DNA from: a virus
Virus record (IMG/VR): IMGVR_UViG_3300036852_000288
Location: 1 to 25,956 of that record
Direction: 5' to 3' (one strand)
Length of the DNA: 25,956 nucleotides
Of this stretch, positions 20,670-25,956 are shown one piece after another. Made by a program: the position numbers and the translations under genes. Within the stretch, counting starts at the first letter, position 1. Each line of letters opens with the position of its first letter. Below the pieces are notes generated by a model that ran no database searches, had not been told where the DNA came from, and was given only the letters and a program-made list of their open reading frames with translations.

Positions 20670-21517
20670 TCGCCAAACGCGGCCGCCGGATCATCGAAGG
20701 CCCCGAACTCGACGTCGCCGCAGGCGGCCGTCGCCTTCTTCGGATCGCCCTTCACGAAGACGAGGCAGTTCTGATGGGTCTTGCCTAGCTTCCGGCTCGT
20801 CTCGAACTGCTTTCCCGCCCTGACCGGCAATGAGCCGGCCATCGTGACGAGGACCGCGTCGTTGTAGAGGCGCAGGCCGGTTTCCTCGAAGGCCATCTGC
20901 GTGTGGGCAGGAAAGCCCCGATAGAGGCCCTTCCTGTCCCGTACATCCCCGACGATGAAGCAGGCGAAGCGATCGTCCTTCAGCCTGGCCGCGCCGGCGG
21001 CGATGATCTTGCGGTAAGCCGCCAGGAAGGCGTCGTAATCCATGTTCGACAGGTCGCGCGGGTCTTCGCTGTAACGCTCGAGATCCGCGTAGGGCGGGCA
21101 CGAGAACAGGAAGTCCGCCTCGACGTCGGTCAGCTGCTCGAGCTCGAGGCTGTCGCCTACGATCCATTTCGGCATCGGCCGCTTGCACAGCGCCTTGGCC
21201 TGGGCCCGATTGGCCTCGACCTGCTCCGGCCGGAGATCTATCCCGACATACAGGCGCCCCAGCTTCGAGGCGACGATGCCGCGAACCGAGCCTCCCGCAA
21301 ACGGATCGAGGACGACGCCTTCCGCAGGGCAGAACCAGCGATAGGCCAGCTCGCATAGGACCGGATCGAAGATCGACGTCCCGGACAGGGTACGTTCGGC
21401 CCCGTCCTCCATGTTCATCTCGCCGTAGACCAGGCCGCCCTTGACCTTGGCCGATCGCTCGGCCCACGCGCCCTTGCCTCCGCCGCCACCGGGCGCCACG
21501 TTCGCTTTCCGGGCCAT
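20660..21517 (-). CDS. DNA methyltransferase (amino-methyltransferase, N4/N6 type)
   Basis: I start this at the ATG at 21517, which overlaps the ParB-like gene stop as TGATG and gives 285 residues. An ATG at 21640 is less likely. The SAM-binding motif is DPFAGGSVRGIVASKLG (about 71-87), followed by YVGIDLR. The catalytic motif is FLFSCPPYADLE (about 137-147), an (S)xPPY form typical of enzymes that methylate exocyclic amino groups of adenine or cytosine. The N-terminus is Gly/Lys-rich. No restriction gene is adjacent, so it is an orphan enzyme, probably protecting phage DNA or acting with its ParB-like and PLP neighbours. Confidence 0.87.
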   Translation of the reverse strand: MARKANVAPGGGGGKGAWAERSAKVKGGLVYGEMNMEDGAERTLSGTSIFDPVLCELAYRWFCPAEGVVLDPFAGGSVRGIVASKLGRLYVGIDLRPEQVEANRAQAKALCKRPMPKWIVGDSLELEQLTDVEADFLFSCPPYADLERYSEDPRDLSNMDYDAFLAAYRKIIAAGAARLKDDRFACFIVGDVRDRKGLYRGFPAHTQMAFEETGLRLYNDAVLVTMAGSLPVRAGKQFETSRKLGKTHQNCLVFVKGDPKKATAACGDVEFGAFDDPAAAFGDLL

Positions 21518-22137
21518 CAGCGCCGCTTCCCGCCGACGGCCGCCAGAACCGTATCGCTCAGTTGCAGATGATTGTCGCCGCGGCCGAGCTCGGACTGGAT
21601 GCCGATCGCCAACCAGGCGCGCTTGCGTTCCTGCCACCAACCCTCCCGAGCATTGAGGACCGAGAACGGCGCAATGCCGAAGCGCTCCATCAGGGTGCGC
21701 TCGGCCGCGGCCTTGGTCTTCGCCCGTTCGGTTGGCCCCTCGAGCTCGGCAAGATCGAAACCGAGCGGGGCCAGGTCGAAGCCTTCCCCCTTCAGGTCCT
21801 GCAGTTCGACGCCGAGGACATCGAGGGCCCAGCTCGTTTCTTCGCCAACCCGGTTGTCAGCCAGGCGGTAGGCTTTCGCCTGCGCCGGCGTCAGCCCCTT
21901 GGCCACGTGCACCGGGACCGTTTCCAGCCCGAGATGCTTGGCAGCGAGGAGCCGGGTGTGGCCGACGAGGACGACGCCGGCTGCGTCTACCACGATGGGC
22001 TGCCGCCATCCGAACTCCCGGATGGACGCGGCGACCTTTAGAATTGCGCTCTCCGGGATTACCCGGGGGTTACGCTCGTAGGGGAAAACCTCCCCAACCG
22101 GACGCCATTCGACGTCCAGGGCATTGTCGGAGTGCAT
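21517..22137 (-). CDS. ParB-like (ParB/RepB/Spo0J N-terminal domain) protein
   Basis: This 206-aa protein carries a ParB-like domain at about residues 10-100. The motifs are VGEVFPYERNPRVIPESAI, SIREFGWRQPIVVD, GVVLVGHTRLLAAKHLG with a GHTR motif, and LTPAQAKAYRLADNRVGE. In phages such domains often sit beside or are fused to DNA methyltransferases. They may have CTP-binding, nuclease or DNA-targeting roles rather than partition, and no ParA is present here. The C-terminal 100 residues (a DLAPLGFDLAELEG hinge, then a helical part) are not recognised. The next gene overlaps it as TGATG, so the two are probably translated together. Confidence 0.85.
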   Translation of the reverse strand: MHSDNALDVEWRPVGEVFPYERNPRVIPESAILKVAASIREFGWRQPIVVDAAGVVLVGHTRLLAAKHLGLETVPVHVAKGLTPAQAKAYRLADNRVGEETSWALDVLGVELQDLKGEGFDLAPLGFDLAELEGPTERAKTKAAAERTLMERFGIAPFSVLNAREGWWQERKRAWLAIGIQSELGRGDNHLQLSDTVLAAVGGKRR

Positions 22138-22575
22138 GACAGTAGCCTTGATGCCCGCGCCGGGGACCCGGTGGGCGGGATGGCCGAGAGACGGCCGGCT
22201 TTAGGTCATGCGAGTCTTCAGCTCGCGGTTCCGGGCATTGCAGTGCCCGCTACCCCCGCCCTTTCTTTTATGGGCGGTAATAAATCCCTGGCAGCCCTAC
22301 GTCATCGGGCGTTCGCGGCGATGGTGCGCGCGGGTTTTAGACGCTCTCCGACAATCACCTCGGTGCATCGCCAGGACGGCGAGCCCCAGATCATCGTGAG
22401 GTGTAAGGGCATCCGTGTCCCCCTTGGGAGGGTCCCAGACAGCGCCGGCGTCGGCGGGGTGCAAGGGAGTGTCCCGCGGGGACAGTTTCCGACGCTATCT
22501 GGAATAACGGCGAAACTGCCGCTTTTCCGGTCACTTAGTCAAAATCGATGGGCACACGGTGGCGGCGCGCGGCTT
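22138..22575. promoter_or_regulatory. 438-bp control region between early genes and the ParB-methylase-PLP genes
   Basis: I find no long gene on the minus strand here; a 36-aa candidate is listed separately. Several inverted repeats are present. CAGTTTC (22483-22489) and GAAACTG (22512-22518) are perfect 7-base arms 22 bases apart and could be an operator. TGTCCC/GGGACA lies at 22470-22484, CCGCCC/GGGCGG at 22256-22277, and CGGGCA/TGCCCG at 22232-22249. The region probably ends the early transcript and starts the next one. I cannot assign a promoter with confidence. Confidence 0.5.
22302..22412 (-). CDS. Possible 36-aa small protein
   Basis: This short minus-strand frame begins with ATG at 22412. 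AAGGGGG lies about eight bases upstream as a ribosome binding site. The peptide starts MPLHLTMIWGSPSWRCTEV and continues with VGERLKPARTIAANAR. It has no signal or membrane segment. It lies in an otherwise noncoding stretch on the strand of the phage genes. Too short for composition to decide; treat as a candidate. Confidence 0.35.
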   Translation of the reverse strand: MPLHLTMIWGSPSWRCTEVIVGERLKPARTIAANAR

Positions 22576-23139
22576 TCAGTCCGAGCCCGAGGCCTGCCGA
22601 TTGTTCTTTCGCTTCGGTTTTTCGGTGAACCAGACCGCCAATTCGGCATCGTTGAGGGTGCGCGCGACCACCGAGGCGGCGAAATCGCGCTGCCGGCGCA
22701 TCGTGCGCTCGGCTATGCCAAGGCGCCGGGCGAACTCCTCCTCGGTCTCGGTGACCCCATCGAAGGTGCGCTTGCCGAAGGACGCCCAACGCGACCAGCG
22801 TAGGAATACCCGCCGCTGCTGCTGATAGCCGACCAGGGCGCCGTTGCGCCACGCGGGATGGCGAGAACCGTCCCCGCCCTCGAATCCGACCAGAACCCAC
22901 TCCGCTCGCGTGATGTCTTGCCGGGAGGGGCGAAAGCGATCTTCTTCCTCAGGGGGCGTGCGTTCTTCGGGGTCGGGCTCGTATTCAGGCCAGTACGCCC
23001 GATCACTCCGAGGCCCTATGCTGCCCGGCATGGCACGGAATACGCGCTCGGCGAAGGCGTGAGCATGAAGGACGCGATCCGGCGTCCACAATTCCTGGGT
23101 ACCGAGTGCCCACCGGGGAATATCAATCAGCGTCGTCAA
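22576..23139 (-). CDS. Early helix-turn-helix phage protein
   Basis: This 187-aa protein starts with TTG at 23139, with GAGG seven bases before it, and overlaps the end of the GcrA-like gene by 17 bases. The first 60 residues include DIPRWALGTQELWTPDRV. A Pro/Glu-rich linker (EYEPDPEERTPPEEEDRF) follows. The C-terminal third has TETEEEFARRLGIAERTMRRQRDFAASVV, a clear helix-turn-helix, and a basic end (KPKRKNNRQ). DNA binding is therefore likely. I do not recognise the family. It is the last gene of the early cluster before the control region. Confidence 0.7.
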   Translation of the reverse strand: MTTLIDIPRWALGTQELWTPDRVLHAHAFAERVFRAMPGSIGPRSDRAYWPEYEPDPEERTPPEEEDRFRPSRQDITRAEWVLVGFEGGDGSRHPAWRNGALVGYQQQRRVFLRWSRWASFGKRTFDGVTETEEEFARRLGIAERTMRRQRDFAASVVARTLNDAELAVWFTEKPKRKNNRQASGSD

Positions 23140-23467
23140 CTATGGCCTCGTATAAGTCGTCTTCGATGGCCTTCACGCCTACGCGCTGCAGCCATTCCTC
23201 TGTCGTCATCCCCTGCGCCCTTGCTCGCTTTCGGAGGAGGCGGGCCTGATGGGAATTCAGCCGCGTCACTACGCTGGTACTGCCCGGCAGGTTTCCGAAC
23301 TCCTTAAGCCCGGCCCAATCGCGCATCCTTCGGATCAGTCGACCTGATGTGCCGTCCCCGAGCTCGAGGGCGATGTCGGTCGCCATGCGGCCGCGGCCGA
23401 GCTGATACCCGACGCGCATAGCCTTGCGGTTCGACCATCTGGGAGGGAATTGGGAGCGGCGCCTCAA
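23123..23467 (-). CDS. GcrA-like DNA-binding phage protein
   Basis: I choose a TTG start at 23467 that overlaps the primase-helicase stop as TTGA. GGGGAG lies about ten bases upstream, giving 114 residues; an ATG at 23419 would remove 16. The region PPRWSNRKAMRVGYQLGRGRM, then ATDIALELGDGTSGRLIRRM, resembles the N-terminal helix-turn-helix of GcrA ('W...R......L...G....qIA..LG.....avigk..R'). GcrA is an alphaproteobacterial cell-cycle regulator that acts with methylated DNA and RNA polymerase. A second helical part carries VVTRLNSHQARLLRKRAR. Similarity is by eye and moderate. Confidence 0.6.
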   Translation of the reverse strand: MRRRSQFPPRWSNRKAMRVGYQLGRGRMATDIALELGDGTSGRLIRRMRDWAGLKEFGNLPGSTSVVTRLNSHQARLLRKRARAQGMTTEEWLQRVGVKAIEDDLYEAIVDDAD

Positions 23468-25683
23468 AATGGAGGCTCCCCAGGCTTCAGCGTCTCGCGC
23501 ACCTCGGAGGGCAGCGCCTGCGGTTTCTCCGCGGGCTTGGATGCACGACGCGGCGGTCGATCTTCTTTGCCGAGTGACCAGACGACCTTCAAGTCGGTAT
23601 CGCGCCCCATCCACCCGCTGTTGATCAGCGCGGTGACGTTGCGCTTCATCACGCCGGCGAGCTCCTTGTTGCGCGCCTCTATCTCAGTCGCCTTGAACGA
23701 CCACGTCTTCCGGACGCGATCCACGAACGCCTTCTCGCTCACCGCCCGGGTCACCGACGTTCGGGCGCCGGCCGGCATGGGGACCGATTCGTCCTGCAGG
23801 GCTGCGAGCAATGCGTCGAAGACGAGCTTCTGATCGGCCGACAGCTTCCCGGTTGCCGGCTCGCTATCGGTCACTTCGCTGCTGGGGCGATCGAGGACGC
23901 ATGTGGTGATGTCGTATCCATCAGCGTCCGTGCCAAGCTTGAGTGTCCGCAGCACGAAGTTCCAGCCTATCCGATTGGGCCCGTTCTTGTTCTTCTTCAG
24001 AAACGCCCGCCTGATCATTCGGCCTTCGGAGTCCTGAACGAACTCGGGTGGTGCCTTGCGGTTGTGCTGGAACTTTGTGAGGGGTCGAATTTCGATGACT
24101 TGCGAGATGTTGGCGGTGATGGATGTGTGCCCTCTCACGCGCAGGCCCTCGGCATTGAAGTGATGCGCAATCCCGACGGCCGCGCCGGTGCGGGAAACGA
24201 TGCGGTTGATCCTGCCCTGCACTTTGCCGACCTCGGCCGACTTGATCTCGTCGAGGCCTTCGGTCGAGGCCGAATAGGTGTCGATGATCACCAATTCGAG
24301 ATTGACGCCGTAGAACTGCTCGAGAGCGAGGCACTCGTCGATAAGGAGATCGACGCTCGCATCGTCCATGAGCGAGAACTTCTGCTCGCCCTCGACGTCC
24401 GACCCCATGACGACGAACGGGACGCCCTCCCCGGCCAGGTCCTTATCCCGGAGGTAGCCTTCCACGCGCATCTGGACGCCGCGGGCGTCCTCTCGCGCCA
24501 TGTAGATCACAAGTCCCTGCTTGACCTTGCGGTCGCCATAGTCGACGCCGCGGGCAATCTTCATGCCCATGTCGATCATGAAGAACGACTTGCCCGACTG
24601 TTCTTCGCCAACGACAACAAATATGCCCTGGCGCTCGATCAGCCCTTTGATTAGCCAGTCATACGCGACCCGGCCATGAGCTACGTCGGACAGGTGTTTC
24701 GCGCCAAGCCTCGAGGGCGGCGGCGCCGGCATCCACTCCAGGAGTTGATCAACTAGGGCCTGCAGTTGATCAAGTGACCCCCCGGCATCCTTCCAATCGG
24801 TGACGTCCTTTGGCCCGCCCCACTTGCCGATCATCCGAATCCGACGGGCGATCCCCTTCAGCGAATACGCAACCGACTGGATGCGGGCGAGGCCTGCGGC
24901 ATCGTCGTCCCCGAGGATAACGACGTCGGCGTCCTTAAGCAGCGCCGCCATCTCAGGCGTCCAGTTCTTCGCGCCGCCGGAATTGGTGGAGGCGACAAGG
25001 CCCCAACGCTCCAGCGTCTCGACGTCCTTCTCCCCCTCAGGGAGATAGATCGTCTTCCCCTCGGCGATCGCCGCCTCGACGAGGTGATGGCGCCAGATGG
25101 TGTGCCCTACCCCTTCGAGGTTCCACAACGCCTGGCCGTTGACCTTGCGGCGCTGCGCGAAGGTCTTCTTCGGCGTCCCCAGCTTTCCCAGTTCCCACGA
25201 GCCATCCGGGAGTTTGAATTGGAAGCGGACGACCTGGTACAGGAACTCCCCGTCGCGGTCGGTGTAATCGTACATCGCCGCAACGATCTTCTTGCCCTTT
25301 GTCTCTGCCTTCTCCTCGATCGGGCCCGGGTCCTCGGCTTCACGCACCGGCGGCGCCTCACGGGGCTCCGGCCGATCGACGGGCAGCGGGATTCCGGCCA
25401 GCTCGGCGACGAGCTCGACGGCCTCGGGGAATGTCTTGCCCTGGCTGTCCATCAGGAACGCGAAGTGGTCCCCGGACACGCCACAGCCGAAACAGTGGTA
25501 GAGGCCCTTCTGCGCCTCGGCATGGAAGCTCGGTGTCGCCTCGCTGTGGAACGGGCAACAGGCCCAGAGATCGCCCTTGGAGGGGATGGACTTCTCCTTG
25601 TCCCACGTCACGTATTGCCCGACGACGTCGGTAATCGACACCGCGTTGCGGAGTTCATTGAGGAAGCTGTCGGTGAAGTGCAT
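23464..25683 (-). CDS. Bifunctional DNA primase-helicase
   Basis: I place the start at the ATG at 25683, overlapping the previous stop as TGATG (739 aa); a TTG one codon earlier is possible. A CHC2 zinc finger lies at about 43-68 (CCPFHSEATPSFH, then CFGCGVSGDH). A Toprim domain follows at about 210-270, with LPEGEKD and ILGDDDAAG as acidic motifs. A RecA-like ATPase begins near 355, with Walker A VVGEEQSGKSFF, Walker B LELVIIDTYSAS and a GIAHHFN motif. This domain set is that of phage primase-helicases that prime and unwind at the replication fork. The C-terminal 150 residues include a basic, helical part (about 620-700) and a Pro/Lys-rich end. Confidence 0.9.
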   Translation of the reverse strand: MHFTDSFLNELRNAVSITDVVGQYVTWDKEKSIPSKGDLWACCPFHSEATPSFHAEAQKGLYHCFGCGVSGDHFAFLMDSQGKTFPEAVELVAELAGIPLPVDRPEPREAPPVREAEDPGPIEEKAETKGKKIVAAMYDYTDRDGEFLYQVVRFQFKLPDGSWELGKLGTPKKTFAQRRKVNGQALWNLEGVGHTIWRHHLVEAAIAEGKTIYLPEGEKDVETLERWGLVASTNSGGAKNWTPEMAALLKDADVVILGDDDAAGLARIQSVAYSLKGIARRIRMIGKWGGPKDVTDWKDAGGSLDQLQALVDQLLEWMPAPPPSRLGAKHLSDVAHGRVAYDWLIKGLIERQGIFVVVGEEQSGKSFFMIDMGMKIARGVDYGDRKVKQGLVIYMAREDARGVQMRVEGYLRDKDLAGEGVPFVVMGSDVEGEQKFSLMDDASVDLLIDECLALEQFYGVNLELVIIDTYSASTEGLDEIKSAEVGKVQGRINRIVSRTGAAVGIAHHFNAEGLRVRGHTSITANISQVIEIRPLTKFQHNRKAPPEFVQDSEGRMIRRAFLKKNKNGPNRIGWNFVLRTLKLGTDADGYDITTCVLDRPSSEVTDSEPATGKLSADQKLVFDALLAALQDESVPMPAGARTSVTRAVSEKAFVDRVRKTWSFKATEIEARNKELAGVMKRNVTALINSGWMGRDTDLKVVWSLGKEDRPPRRASKPAEKPQALPSEVRETLKPGEPPF

Positions 25684-25922
25684 CAACCAGCAAGCTCCTT
25701 CTGGAGCTCGACGATGAAGTCCCGGCTTCGATCTTCGCGGGTCCCCATCAGGCGGAAGATGTGCGCGGCGCGCTCGAACACCTGCGCGCGCCGCTGGCGG
25801 TCCTCATGGAAGGCGGGGTGGGGAAACGTGTCCCGGTAGAAGGCTGCCGACGCCCAGGCGTTATCCGCTTCGCCCTGGCAGGCTTCGGCCATTTCTTCGA
25901 GAGTGATCTTCGCCGCCGGCAT
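25683..25922 (-). CDS. Small early phage protein
   Basis: This 79-aa protein starts with ATG at 25922 and its stop overlaps the primase-helicase start. It is helical and begins MPAAKITLEEMAEACQGEAD, with a central AFYRDTFPHPAFHEDRQRRAQVFERAAHIFRLMG. It ends in DFIVELQKEL. Similar short helical proteins are common in phage early regions. It has no recognised domain. The gene is probably co-translated with the primase-helicase. Confidence 0.7.
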   Translation of the reverse strand: MPAAKITLEEMAEACQGEADNAWASAAFYRDTFPHPAFHEDRQRRAQVFERAAHIFRLMGTREDRSRDFIVELQKELAG

Positions 25923-25956
25923 AGATAGTCCTAGACACGGACGCGGTGATACGCGC

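Noticed and set aside
22201-22280. Possible tRNA or structured RNA from adjacent hairpins
   Set aside because: The two stems do not form a cloverleaf and no conserved tRNA arm sequences are present.
22132-22803. Plus-strand frame of 223 codons crossing the control region and the end of an early gene
   Set aside because: It has no ribosome site or domain, and overlaps two supported minus genes and several inverted repeats; probably open by chance in GC-rich DNA.
25084-25839. Plus-strand frame of 251 codons opposite the primase-helicase
   Set aside because: It lies opposite the zinc-finger and Toprim coding region, with no domain of its own.
1-25956. CRISPR array, insertion sequence, integrase or attachment site
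   Set aside because: No regularly spaced repeats, transposase, recombinase or terminal inverted repeats were found. The only mobile element supported is the homing endonuclease.

Overview
This window is the replication-to-tail part of a tailed double-stranded DNA phage or prophage. Its hallmark genes are terminase subunits, portal, MuF-type head protein, protease, scaffold, major capsid, tail tube, frameshifted tail chaperones and a tape measure. No sheath gene follows the tail terminator, so the virion is probably a siphovirus. The DNA is GC-rich by eye, start codons are often GTG or TTG, and one early protein resembles the DNA-binding end of GcrA. Together these suggest an alphaproteobacterial host, perhaps of the Rhizobiales type; this is inference. 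No integrase, lysis gene, tRNA, rRNA or CRISPR array is visible, so lysogeny cannot be judged.

Nearly all phage genes are on the minus strand and read from right to left. The right end (22.5-25.9 kb) is the early region: a small protein, a fused primase-helicase, a GcrA-like DNA-binding protein and a helix-turn-helix protein. After a 438-bp mostly noncoding stretch come three genes that act on or near DNA: a ParB-like protein, a DNA methyltransferase and a PLP-fold enzyme (19.6-22.1 kb). The packaging and head genes follow: small and large terminase, portal, a GIY-YIG homing endonuclease lodged at the portal 3' end, two small beta-rich proteins, a 740-residue fibre, two further accessory virion proteins, a connector, MuF protein, a ParB/XkdF protease, a scaffold-bearing protein, decoration protein and major capsid protein. 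The left end holds the neck and tail: four neck or tail-completion genes, tail tube, two tail chaperones with a canonical slippery site, and the start of the tape measure, which runs off the window edge.

Five genes on the plus strand interrupt this programme: a secreted 149-aa protein next to the tape measure, 63-aa and 71-aa small proteins in the head region, a 224-aa lysine/alanine-rich protein, and a secreted Rap1a/Tai-like protein. They look like morons, meaning accessory genes with their own expression. Four of them end at a hairpin, one of these a clear intrinsic terminator lying inside the 3' end of the opposing PLP gene.

The points most worth following are: the ParB-like/methyltransferase/PLP cassette, which may be a DNA-modification module; the head protease whose conserved core is divided between two overlapping reading frames, with a Nu3-like internal scaffold start; the homing endonuclease that carries a second copy of the portal C-terminus; and a repeated structured leader in front of the capsid and decoration genes.
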